Positions 7,296 through 13,639 of a DNA stretch of 19,443 nt are shown here, piece after piece; positions within the stretch are counted from its first letter, which is position 1, and every line of letters starts with the position of its first letter. Position numbers and translations under genes: made by a program. The notes below the pieces were generated by a model that was given only the letters and a program-made list of their open reading frames with translations, was not told the origin of the DNA and ran no database searches. Source of the stretch: CAZOYN01 sp964584135 (lineage in GTDB: Bacteria; Patescibacteriota; Saccharimonadia; Saccharimonadales; UBA4665); NCBI GenBank assembly GCA_964584135.1, contig CAZOYN010000014.1, positions 1-19,443 on the forward strand, written 5' to 3'.

Positions 7296-7544
7296 ATGGA
7301 TAGTTTGTTCAATATTCTCAGCCACAAGGATTTTGAGGAGCCGCCGGAAATTGCGGCCATTAAAAAATACATCCATGATAATTTTCAAACCGAGGTTTCG
7401 GTCATGGTGCGGGAACGAGACATTATGGTTGAGGTACCTAGTGCCGCCCTGGCCAACACCCTGCGCCTGCGTGGCCCAGACATGAAGCGCCGCTGCCAAC
7501 TCGATAAACGGCTAACCTTCCGGATTAGCGGACCTACAAAGTAA
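7296..7544 (+). CDS. Small DciA/DUF721-like protein (tentative)
   Basis: 82 residues, soluble. The C-terminal part (EVSVMVRERDIMVEVPSAALANTLRLRGPDMKRRCQLDKRLTFRISG) has the pattern of the DUF721/DciA KH-like fold: two strands, a helix with a x-x-LRLx-x-P-x-x-x-x-R core, and a final x-x-x-F-R-I strand. DciA is the ancestral bacterial loader of the replicative helicase. The N-terminus (EEPPEIAAIKKYIHDNF) would be the first helix. The similarity is judged by eye and could be a chance resemblance of a small alpha/beta protein. A GAAGGA stretch two bases before the ATG is too close to act as a normal ribosome-binding site, and TATACT lies 9 nt upstream. The 3' end overlaps the next, convergent gene by 11 nt. 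Confidence 0.5.
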   Translation: MDSLFNILSHKDFEEPPEIAAIKKYIHDNFQTEVSVMVRERDIMVEVPSAALANTLRLRGPDMKRRCQLDKRLTFRISGPTK

Positions 7545-8085
7545 AGCTTTGGACCAGCCTGTCGTAGTCCGGCACCTGGGCCTGGAATAAAGTCACCGTT
7601 AGGCTAGTGTTGCCGCCGTAGGTTTTCGGGTTGCCACAACTGGTTGCCCAGAAGCGGACAACATCATTGCGGTTTTCAATCAGTTCAAAAATGTAGCGAT
7701 CGCCGAGTGGGCAGTAACCGCGTTCGTCGCTGAGGCTGGCATCAACGTTGCCTTTGGTAAAACCGGCCCGGCCAAGAGCGTGCAAAAACGCGTTATAACT
7801 ATTGAGGCTACTGTCATAGGTGTGCGTATCAATAACACTGCCGTCGTAGCCTTGGACCTTTTCAAAGGTGGTGGCATCACGGCCAACAGTAATTTGTATC
7901 TGGTGATGGTTTTGTGGCGCGATAATCGGGCCATCGATGGTTAATCGGGCAACGGCATCGGTATTGGCATAGCTGGAGAGTGTTTTGGCATTCTTCGGTA
8001 CTTTACTGCCTCCACCACCAAATAATAGGATAATCAACAGCACTATCAGCCCAATAGTGACGAGCAAGCCAATAATGTATCTCAT
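7534..8085 (-). CDS. Hypothetical protein, N-terminal membrane anchor
   Basis: 183 residues, not recognised. Residues ~4-24 are a strongly hydrophobic helix (IIGLLVTIGLIVLLIILLF) after MRY, followed by a GGGGS-like linker, so the remainder is predicted to face outward. The exposed part is beta-rich and contains two cysteines (YCPLGD and ATSCGNP) that could form a disulfide. No lipobox or enzymatic motif was seen. A TATATA box lies 6 nt before the ATG at 8085, in the same leaderless geometry as its neighbours. It ends by overlapping the DciA-like gene tail to tail. Confidence 0.75.
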   Translation of the reverse strand: MRYIIGLLVTIGLIVLLIILLFGGGGSKVPKNAKTLSSYANTDAVARLTIDGPIIAPQNHHQIQITVGRDATTFEKVQGYDGSVIDTHTYDSSLNSYNAFLHALGRAGFTKGNVDASLSDERGYCPLGDRYIFELIENRNDVVRFWATSCGNPKTYGGNTSLTVTLFQAQVPDYDRLVQSFTL

Positions 8086-8126
8086 GTCGTGTATATATTA
8101 ACACCTTTATCCACGTTTTGCAATGC

Positions 8127-8339
8127 TTAGGCTGCGACTTCAATGCTGATAACCCCTATCGCCAAGGCCAAGTCAATAAAATCCAGCACTTTATCGGCCG
8201 CCTCTTGCCAATCATCTATTGCTTGCATCTGTTCGTCGTAGTGGGCTTGAGCGGTGACTGCTTCCTGGGGCGTAGCTTGCTGAGTATATTCTTGTTGTCT
8301 TTGACGTTTGCGTCTTTCTATTCGTATTTGTTCTGACAT
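8127..8339 (-). CDS. Small hydrophilic helical protein of unknown function
   Basis: 70 residues, unrecognised. The first ~18 residues are basic (RIERRKRQRQQE); the rest is acidic and amphipathic and probably one or two helices (DEQMQAIDDWQEAADKVLDFIDLALA), ending in a short hydrophobic stretch. It is preferred over the antisense frame because AAGGA lies about 10 nt before the ATG, unlike most genes here, and because a structured leader reads in this direction. The hydrophobic, Cys-containing reading on the opposite strand is in exact antisense register and is treated as a shadow. The 183-residue gene starts 41 nt downstream of its stop. Confidence 0.55.
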   Translation of the reverse strand: MSEQIRIERRKRQRQQEYTQQATPQEAVTAQAHYDEQMQAIDDWQEAADKVLDFIDLALAIGVISIEVAA

Positions 8340-8364
8340 TTTGAGTTTCCTTTTTTCAATTAAA

Positions 8365-8396
8365 AATCCCGGAGCTCTGGTTGAAGCTCCGGGATT
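8365..8396 (-). terminator. Rho-independent terminator-like hairpin in the leader of the 70-residue gene
   Basis: Perfect 12-bp stem (arms 8365-8376 and 8385-8396) with an 8-nt loop. On the minus strand the second arm runs straight into TTTTT, as expected of an intrinsic terminator. No minus-strand gene precedes it; it stands 25 bp before the start codon of the 70-residue gene, which points to attenuation rather than ordinary termination. On the plus strand the nearest T run is 8 nt away. Confidence 0.65.
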
Positions 8397-8416
8397 CTGT
8401 GTAACTTTTTTGTAAT

Positions 8417-8509
8417 CTAGGAAGCTTCAACACATACGCAATAAATAGGCATAAGGCACTGCTTGCCCCATGGCTTATGACTATTTACGGTACGGTTAAA
8501 TGTAACCAT
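8417..8509 (-). CDS. Possible 30-codon leader peptide
   Basis: ATG 8509 to TAG 8417, encoding 30 residues with three cysteines near the end (..KQCLMPIYCVCVEAS). Its last four codons are exactly the 5' arm of the antiterminator, so a ribosome reaching the stop would mask that arm and favour termination. TTGACA-17-TAAACC lies upstream with 6 nt to the ATG, although TAAACC is a poor -10. A 30-codon open frame can arise by chance, and the start codon sits in a hairpin arm, so this is tentative. Confidence 0.3.
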   Translation of the reverse strand: MVTFNRTVNSHKPWGKQCLMPIYCVCVEAS

Positions 8510-8545
8510 ACCTATGGTTTACTCCGATAAATTCCAGCTGTCAAC

Positions 8546-8551
8546 TATAAT
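8546..8551 (+). promoter_or_regulatory. -10 element of the membrane-protein gene
   Basis: Consensus TATAAT, 8 nt before the ATG at 8560. Again leaves no room for a ribosome-binding site. The -35 region is not clear. Confidence 0.5.
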
Positions 8552-8559
8552 GTATAACC

Positions 8560-9027
8560 ATGAACATCAAACTTACGTACCAGACCGGTATCGCCACGCT
8601 GGTGCAATTTATTACCCTCAGCCTATTTGGTTTTGCCAACGGCCTCGACTCGGTTATTTCCACCTGCCATAGCACTAAGGGCGACTGTGTCATCAACCTG
8701 CTCGTTTCGCTGGTTTTCCTGATTTTGACCATGTTGTGGTTCGGCTTTGTGTGGGTGCTCGGTGTTACTGCCCAGGACCGCCGTAGCCGCCGGCTAGCCC
8801 AAGCCTTGATTGCCGCCGAAGCCGCCATCGCCCTCGTCGCCGCCTTCAACGCCCGGCACCACACCGACATCCTGAGCTTGGTCACCAGCCTGTTAGATTT
8901 CGTGCTAGCCATCTGGATTATCAGCCTGGCCTACCGCCTGATACGCTCTGGCGGGGCCCGCATCGTCACCAAGCAACGCCCCCGCCAACGCCAGCTCCCA
9001 AAGTCAGGCCCGGGTCATGACGTCTAA
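8560..9027 (+). CDS. Hypothetical four-helix membrane protein
   Basis: 155 residues, not recognised. Four hydrophobic segments at about 8-29, 43-68, 79-98 and 103-127, then a basic C-terminal tail (ARIVTKQRPRQRQLPKSGPGHDV) expected in the cytoplasm. A short loop between helices 1 and 2 carries two cysteines (STCHSTKGDC). Its last 11 nt overlap the start of the ATP-grasp gene, so the two are probably translated together and may work together at the membrane. It is the first gene of the three-gene plus-strand unit ending at 10861. Confidence 0.7.
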   Translation: MNIKLTYQTGIATLVQFITLSLFGFANGLDSVISTCHSTKGDCVINLLVSLVFLILTMLWFGFVWVLGVTAQDRRSRRLAQALIAAEAAIALVAAFNARHHTDILSLVTSLLDFVLAIWIISLAYRLIRSGGARIVTKQRPRQRQLPKSGPGHDV

Positions 9028-9745
9028 ACTCATTCCGTTCGCCGAAGCAATTGATATCAAATCGGTGGGAGGCAAAGCCTTGGCACTTGGCCAACTATTA
9101 CGTGCCGGGTTCAATGTGCCGCTTGGCTTCGTTATCCCATCTGAGGGAGCAATTAATGATTCCGTTGTCGTCCAAGCTTTTGACGAACTCCATTCACCGC
9201 TGGTAGCCGTCCGTTCGAGCGCCAGCAACGAAGATGGCCAACAAGCATCCTGGGCCGGACAATTCGATACATTTCTCAACGTAGACCGTGAGAATGTCAT
9301 CGCCAAGATCCGAGATTGCTTCGATTCTGCCACGTCGGCACGAGCCGTTGCATACGGCAATGTAGCAGGACAACCTGGTTCTGTCGCGGTTATTATCCAG
9401 GCTATGGTGCAAAGTGAAATGAGTGGCATCGCCTTCTCCGTCCACCCCATTACTAAGGACCCTAACCAAATGATAATTGAAGCCACCTCAGGGTTTGGCG
9501 AAACTATTGTCTCAGGCGAAGTCACACCAGATACATATGTTATAGAAAAGCGCGCCGGCCGTGTAACATCACGGGTGATTGTTTCCCAAAAACAACTTAC
9601 TGATATGCAGCTCCAAGACCTATCAAAACTTATCATTAAACTGGAAAACATGTTTGGCTTCCCCGTTGACGTGGAATGNNNNNNNNNNTGGGCGCAAAGT
9701 GAGTTCTACATTTTGCAATGCCGCCCCATCACCACGCTGGCTTGA
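9017..9745 (+). CDS. Stand-alone ATP-grasp domain protein (PPDK_N / PEP-synthase N-terminal type)
   Basis: 242 residues, including 4 unknown. Corresponds to the ATP-binding domain of PEP synthase, pyruvate phosphate dikinase and rifampin phosphotransferase, but shorter than the usual ~320. Motifs: VGGKALALGQLLRAGFNVPLGFVI with Lys20; LVAVRSSASNEDGQQASWAGQFDT with Arg66 and Glu72/Asp73; VIIQAMVQSEMSGIAFSVHP; EATSGFGETIVSGEVTPD; and the terminal ILQCRPIT. It ends where the multidomain enzymes continue into a linker and the phosphohistidine domain; here that domain is on the next gene. In the family this domain phosphorylates the swivelling histidine using ATP. The 10-N gap at 9679-9688 falls in DVEW, near the C-terminus, and keeps the frame. 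A sequencing-induced split is possible but the next gene has its own start. Confidence 0.85.
   Translation: MTSKLIPFAEAIDIKSVGGKALALGQLLRAGFNVPLGFVIPSEGAINDSVVVQAFDELHSPLVAVRSSASNEDGQQASWAGQFDTFLNVDRENVIAKIRDCFDSATSARAVAYGNVAGQPGSVAVIIQAMVQSEMSGIAFSVHPITKDPNQMIIEATSGFGETIVSGEVTPDTYVIEKRAGRVTSRVIVSQKQLTDMQLQDLSKLIIKLENMFGFPVDVEXXXXWAQSEFYILQCRPITTLA
9679..9688. other. Assembly gap (10 N)
   Basis: Ten unknown bases inside the ATP-grasp gene. The gap is flanked by TG on both sides; dropping one TG and the Ns gives an in-frame DVEWAQSEFYILQCRPIT, the normal ending of this domain family. The gap length is therefore unreliable, and the missing bases may be fewer than ten or none. Confidence 0.95.
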
Positions 9746-9751
9746 TATACT
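9746..9751 (+). promoter_or_regulatory. Possible internal -10 element before the phosphohistidine-domain gene
   Basis: TATACT begins immediately after the TGA of the ATP-grasp gene and ends 6 nt before the ATG at 9758. The same spacing occurs at polA and others. GAGGA also occurs here but is only one base from the ATG, too close for a normal ribosome-binding site. Confidence 0.35.
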
Positions 9752-9757
9752 GAGGAC

Positions 9758-10861
9758 ATGACTGACGACAAGCTCGCAGAACTACTCGTAACCCAGCAAT
9801 CTTTAACCGAGTGGCTGCAAAATATTCACCACAAAGACGCGGACGTTTTGCGGCGCGAAGACAACGAGAAACGCGAACGCCTCAAGGTGTTAAATGCCAT
9901 TATAGACCTGCCATTTGATAAACCAACACAATTTGAAGCGACAGAATTACATATCGACAACTCGGCATTTGCCACCTATCTTAGAGAACATGGCAACGAA
10001 TTGTGCGCCTTACGCTTAATCCCCAAACAAGATAGCCTGCCGAAACTTCGTATGCGTGGCAAGTCGGTTAAGGACGCGTTCGCCTGGTTCCAAGAACAAA
10101 CTATTGATTCAACTAAATACCGAGCCGATTTTATTCCACACACTGAAGATTCGGCTTGGGCAACTATTTTTATTGTTAACGAATATGGTATCCAGGGCGA
10201 GATAATTTTTGGCGGTCACCATCAGCTGACCCAAGGTTTTCATGACGAAGGCACCTCGCCAATAGTCTTCCGCTACGACTTCAAAGACTGGTCATTGCAG
10301 CCGCATAACTCCGACGCTCTAGCCCATTTAAAGAAACTAGCGGCCTACTTGCACGTTCCTGGGGCAGATGCCCGCGCCCAATTAACAGACGAACTCGGCG
10401 CTACCTTTGCCCACGATTATCTCGAGGGCTATTTCGAAACAACTGACTCATCCCAAGGCACTTGGTTCATCGATTACAGCCCCGCCCTAGGCAAAATGTA
10501 CGCCGATTTACAGATAAACGAACCCTCCCCGCAATCTACTGCACTTGTAAGCGGCCAGACCGGCAGCCCGGGCAAAGCCCAAGGCATTGTCCGCATCGTT
10601 GATCCGGAAAACATTGATGAAGCAGCTTTTCCCGACGCCGGAATATTAGTCTGCAAAGTTACTACACCCAACTATGTTCCGCTCATGCAAAAAGCCGCCG
10701 CTATCGTTACCGACCAAGGCGGCATACTCTCCCATGCTGCCATTGTTGCCCGCGAGCTCAAAAAGCCCTGTATCGTGGCAACTGGTAAAGCCACCCAGAT
10801 ACTAAAAAACGGCCAGCAAGTTTTCGTAGACGCCGACTCCGGCCTAGTCACCGCAGTATAG
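9758..10861 (+). CDS. Protein with novel N-terminal domain and C-terminal PEP-utiliser phosphohistidine (swivel) domain
   Basis: 367 residues. The C-terminal ~100 are the mobile phosphohistidine domain of PEP-utilising enzymes: GSPGKAQGIVRIVDPENI, VCKVTTPNYVPLMQKAAAIVTDQGGILSHAAIVARELKKPCIVATG, with catalytic His326, and VFVDADSGLV. Residues 1-~255 match nothing I recognise; they include LRMRGKSVKDAFAWFQEQ, YGIQGEIIFGGHHQLTQGFHDEG with paired histidines, and TWFIDYSPALGKMYADL. There is no PEP/pyruvate TIM barrel, here or in the next gene. Together with the ATP-grasp protein upstream it would form an ATP - histidine - acceptor phosphotransferase, by analogy to rifampin phosphotransferase, with the unknown domain as the acceptor-binding part. 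The substrate is not inferable. Confidence 0.75.
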   Translation: MTDDKLAELLVTQQSLTEWLQNIHHKDADVLRREDNEKRERLKVLNAIIDLPFDKPTQFEATELHIDNSAFATYLREHGNELCALRLIPKQDSLPKLRMRGKSVKDAFAWFQEQTIDSTKYRADFIPHTEDSAWATIFIVNEYGIQGEIIFGGHHQLTQGFHDEGTSPIVFRYDFKDWSLQPHNSDALAHLKKLAAYLHVPGADARAQLTDELGATFAHDYLEGYFETTDSSQGTWFIDYSPALGKMYADLQINEPSPQSTALVSGQTGSPGKAQGIVRIVDPENIDEAAFPDAGILVCKVTTPNYVPLMQKAAAIVTDQGGILSHAAIVARELKKPCIVATGKATQILKNGQQVFVDADSGLVTAV

Positions 10862-10882
10862 TTACTCCGAAGACACTGTGAA

Positions 10883-10916
10883 ATTATAGTATAGCTATAC
10901 TCCAGTTATACTATAA
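10883..10916. repeat. 34-bp double-dyad element, copy 2
   Basis: Same layout as 583-616: perfect 14-bp palindrome at 10888-10901 (AGTATAGCTATACT) and an 11-bp odd palindrome at 10906-10916 (TTATACTATAA). It lies between the convergent stops of the phosphohistidine gene (10861) and polA (10953), so it is not upstream of any gene. The whole element also forms a 13-bp outer inverted repeat (10881-10893 with 10907-10919) that could fold as an AT-rich hairpin. Confidence 0.75.
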
Positions 10917-10952
10917 TTTTAGAGTGGCCGAAAAGAGAGTAGTGGCTTGGGG

Positions 10953-13604
10953 TCATAATTCGCCCCAGTTATCACCAATCGAAACGTCAACGTCCAGACG
11001 GACAGGGAGTTCGTAGACATGCTCCATAGTGTCTTTAAGCAGTTCGGCTACGCGTTCGGCCACAGGTTCAGGGCATTCGACCAAGATGGAATCATGGACT
11101 TGCAGCAGCATTCGGCAGTCGTTGTGCTGCTCACGTAGGAGGTTGTCGATGCTGACCATGGCCATTTTCATCAGGTCGGCTTCGGTGCCCTGCGGCGGCA
11201 CGTTGATGGCGGCACGTTCGGCGGCTTGGCGCACCACAAAGTTCGACGAATGGATATCCGGCATTGGCCGGCGGCGGCCAAACAGCGTGTCCACATAACC
11301 GTCTTTGCGGGCCTTTTCCAGAATGCCATCTATGTAATCAAAGAGCGGTTTGCGTAGCTCTTTATATTTATTAATAAAGGTCATTGCCTGGTCGCGCGTC
11401 ATGCCGGTGGCTATCGACAGGCCGTGCGGGCTCATGCCGTACAGGATGCCAAAATTAATCACCTTGGCGGCCCGCCGCATCTGTTTGCTGACGTCTTCCG
11501 GCTTGCGGTCGTATACCTGGGCGGCAGTGGCGGTGTGGACATCGGCCCCGCGGTTGAACATATCGATCAGCTCCTGGTCTTCGGCCAGGACGGCGGCCAG
11601 GCGCAACTCAAACTGCGAATAATCAGCACTGACCAGCTTTTTGCCCTTACCGGCCACAAAAGCCGTGCGGATGTGCCGGCCTAAGTCGGTGCGCGTAGGG
11701 ATGTTTTGCAAGTTAGGGTCGGTGCTGTTCAGCCGGCCAGTGGCCGCGTTAATTAAGCCATAGGTCGTGTGTAGCCGGGAGTGCTCGTCAACCATCAGCG
11801 GGAGCGTATCAATGTAGGTGTTTTTGAGCTTGGCTACTTCGCGGTATTGGGTGATAAGATCAATAATCGGGTGCAGGCCGCGCAGTTTATCGAGCTCGCT
11901 GGCAGCCGTGCTAAAGCCAGTTTTACCTTTTTTAATGCCGTGCGAATCCAGCTTGAGTGTATCGAACAAGACCTCGGCCAACTGCGTGGGGCTGGCGATG
12001 TTAAATTCTTGGTCGGCAAAGCCGTAGATTTGTTGTTCATAATCAGAAATTAGGTCATCCACTTGGGAGGCGAACTGCTTGAGATACTTGGTATTGAGTT
12101 CGATACCGATGTATTCCATACGCGCCAGCACCGGAATCACCGGCCACTCGATATCCTTGGCCAGCTTGGCGACTTTGGGCAAAGCTTTGAGCGCTTTGGT
12201 TTGCTGCTCGTACAGCGCAGTAATCACGGCAATGATTTCGGCCGCCCGGCTGGTCAGCTCTTCCTGGTCCAGGTTTTCAAATGGCGAACCTTGGTAATCT
12301 AGGTCGGTCTGTGCCAGTTCCGTTAACGATTGTTCGCGCCGCAGCGCATTGATTAAAAAGGCGCCGACTTGCACATCATGACCCACGGCCGGCAGTGGCA
12401 CGCCTAGCTCCATAAGAACCTTGAGGCTAGACTTCAAATCATAGCCAACCACCGCGGGCAGACTAGCAAGCTTGTTTACTAACTGCGCCCCCTTCAGTTT
12501 GGACAAGTCAAAGGTGTAGGTTTGCGCCCCATCACTCAAAATAAACAGCTGGGGATTACGCCCATGTTTGCCGGCACTGCGCGAGTAGATAAACAGTGGT
12601 TTGGCAGGGTCAAAATTGACTCCAGCCAAGGCCGCGGCCGAATCAACCACTTGGTTCTTGCCGGACTTAAGGCTGTGCTGGCCGTTGCCCGTTTGGTGGT
12701 TTTCAATCGCTACCTGCATCACCTCCGGCAGCTGGCGGGCCAGCGACCGGAACTCTAATTGCTGCAGCAAGTGCAGGACTTTTTCTGGCTGGCAGCGGCT
12801 GCCGTCCACCTCTGTTAAATCAAGTTTCAGGGGCGCATCCGTCCAAATGGCACCCAATTTTTTGCTCAAGTAAGCCAGCTCGCGGCCAGCTTCCAGTTTT
12901 TTGCGGGTTGATTCTTTAATCAGCGCCAAGTTGTCATAAATAGTATCCAAAGTCTCGTACTGTTTAAGCAGTTCAATGGCGCCCTTTTCGCCAATCCCCG
13001 GGACGCCGGGGATATTGTCCGAGGAATCGCCTTTCAGAGCCTTCAGGTCCAGGAATTGGTTCACCCGAATACCATATTTGGCCTCAAACGACTTGGGTGA
13101 GTACAATTCAATGTTTGACAGGCCAGTTTTTAAAGCGTACACATGCACGTGTGGGTCTATCAGCTGCAGCATGTCTAAGTCAGAAGTAACCAGCATGGTT
13201 TCAATGCCTTTGGCCGAGGCTTGCAGGGCGAGGGTACCCATAATGTCGTCGGCCTCGTAATCGTCCAGCTCGTAGAGCGGCCAACCAAAGGCCTGCAGCA
13301 ATTCCTGGAGTACCGGAATTTGCTCCTTAAAGTCGGCCGGCGCCGGTTTGCGGCCAGCTTTGTACTCCGGGTACAGCTCCAGGCGCTTGCGGATATTGGT
13401 TTTGGGCTTGTCCCAGGCCACGGCCACATAATCCGGCTTTAAGCGGCGGATTACCTCCAGGGCCATGGTAGCAAAGCCAAAGACCCCGCCGGTGGGTGTG
13501 CCATCTTTGGTGCTGAGGTTTGGCATAGCGTAGTAACCCCGGTAAAACACGCTCTTGCCGTCAATAATGGCGAACTTTTTCTTGGCCGGATTAACCTCTG
13601 TCAT
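10953..13604 (-). CDS. polA: DNA polymerase I (5'-3' exonuclease, degenerate 3'-5' exonuclease, polymerase)
   Basis: Fills gaps and removes RNA primers in repair and lagging-strand synthesis. 883 residues. The 5'-nuclease domain (1-~290) shows FAIIDGKSVFYRGYYAMP, AWDKPKTNIRKRLELYPEYKAGR, DDYEADDIMGTLA, TSDLDMLQL and GDSSDNIPGVPGIGEKGA. The middle domain keeps the fold (YDLKSS, HDVQVGAFLINAL), but the exo I DxE is replaced by FIYSRS, so proofreading is probably lost. The polymerase domain has motif A ADYSQFELRLA, motif B RRAAKVINFGILYG (Phe at the nucleotide-discriminating position) and motif C with His837/Asp838. ATG 13604 follows TATACT by 6 nt. It is divergent from the P-type ATPase. Confidence 0.97.
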   Translation of the reverse strand: MTEVNPAKKKFAIIDGKSVFYRGYYAMPNLSTKDGTPTGGVFGFATMALEVIRRLKPDYVAVAWDKPKTNIRKRLELYPEYKAGRKPAPADFKEQIPVLQELLQAFGWPLYELDDYEADDIMGTLALQASAKGIETMLVTSDLDMLQLIDPHVHVYALKTGLSNIELYSPKSFEAKYGIRVNQFLDLKALKGDSSDNIPGVPGIGEKGAIELLKQYETLDTIYDNLALIKESTRKKLEAGRELAYLSKKLGAIWTDAPLKLDLTEVDGSRCQPEKVLHLLQQLEFRSLARQLPEVMQVAIENHQTGNGQHSLKSGKNQVVDSAAALAGVNFDPAKPLFIYSRSAGKHGRNPQLFILSDGAQTYTFDLSKLKGAQLVNKLASLPAVVGYDLKSSLKVLMELGVPLPAVGHDVQVGAFLINALRREQSLTELAQTDLDYQGSPFENLDQEELTSRAAEIIAVITALYEQQTKALKALPKVAKLAKDIEWPVIPVLARMEYIGIELNTKYLKQFASQVDDLISDYEQQIYGFADQEFNIASPTQLAEVLFDTLKLDSHGIKKGKTGFSTAASELDKLRGLHPIIDLITQYREVAKLKNTYIDTLPLMVDEHSRLHTTYGLINAATGRLNSTDPNLQNIPTRTDLGRHIRTAFVAGKGKKLVSADYSQFELRLAAVLAEDQELIDMFNRGADVHTATAAQVYDRKPEDVSKQMRRAAKVINFGILYGMSPHGLSIATGMTRDQAMTFINKYKELRKPLFDYIDGILEKARKDGYVDTLFGRRRPMPDIHSSNFVVRQAAERAAINVPPQGTEADLMKMAMVSIDNLLREQHNDCRMLLQVHDSILVECPEPVAERVAELLKDTMEHVYELPVRLDVDVSIGDNWGEL

Positions 13605-13610
13605 GTCTCA

Positions 13611-13629
13611 AGTATAAACCACGTATAAT
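13611..13629. promoter_or_regulatory. Back-to-back -10 elements of polA and the P-type ATPase
   Basis: Minus strand TATACT (13616-13611), 6 nt before the polA ATG at 13604. Plus strand consensus TATAAT (13624-13629), 10 nt before the ATPase ATG at 13640. Only 7 bp separate the two boxes, so RNA polymerase binding in one direction should exclude the other. -35 elements are not evident. Confidence 0.5.
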
Positions 13630-13639
13630 GCTTATGTAG

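Larger units (their letters stand above)
8340..8544 (-). ncRNA. Structured 5' leader / candidate attenuator of the 70-residue gene
   Basis: Reading the minus strand: TTGACA (8544-8539); a hairpin at 8512-8489 with a 10-bp stem and 4-nt loop, whose one irregular pair is a U-G wobble on this strand but a C-A mismatch on the other; a larger hairpin at 8487-8442 (14-bp stem, one mismatch, 18-nt loop); then GTTGAAGCTTCC (8431-8420), which can pair with GGAGCTTCAAC (8389-8379) inside the terminator; then the terminator, AAGGA and the ATG. Antiterminator and terminator are therefore mutually exclusive. The 5' end is not defined by the sequence and no known RNA family was recognised. Confidence 0.5.

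Noticed and set aside
8118..8336. 72-residue hydrophobic frame on the plus strand opposite the 70-residue gene
   Set aside because: It is in exact antisense register with the minus-strand frame, has no promoter or ribosome-binding site, and the leader structure reads the other way.
8127..8339. Resemblance of the 70-residue protein to prokaryotic ubiquitin-like proteins (small, charged, helical)
   Set aside because: No C-terminal GGQ/GGE or other ligatable end, and no Pup ligase or proteasome genes nearby.
9004..9651. 215-codon minus-strand frame opposite the ATP-grasp gene
   Set aside because: The plus frame has clear PPDK_N motifs; this one has none.
10881..10919. Second double-dyad element as an intrinsic terminator for polA or the phosphohistidine gene
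   Set aside because: The stem is almost entirely A/T and the same element occurs upstream of a gene at 583-616, so a protein-binding site fits better; a terminator role is not excluded.
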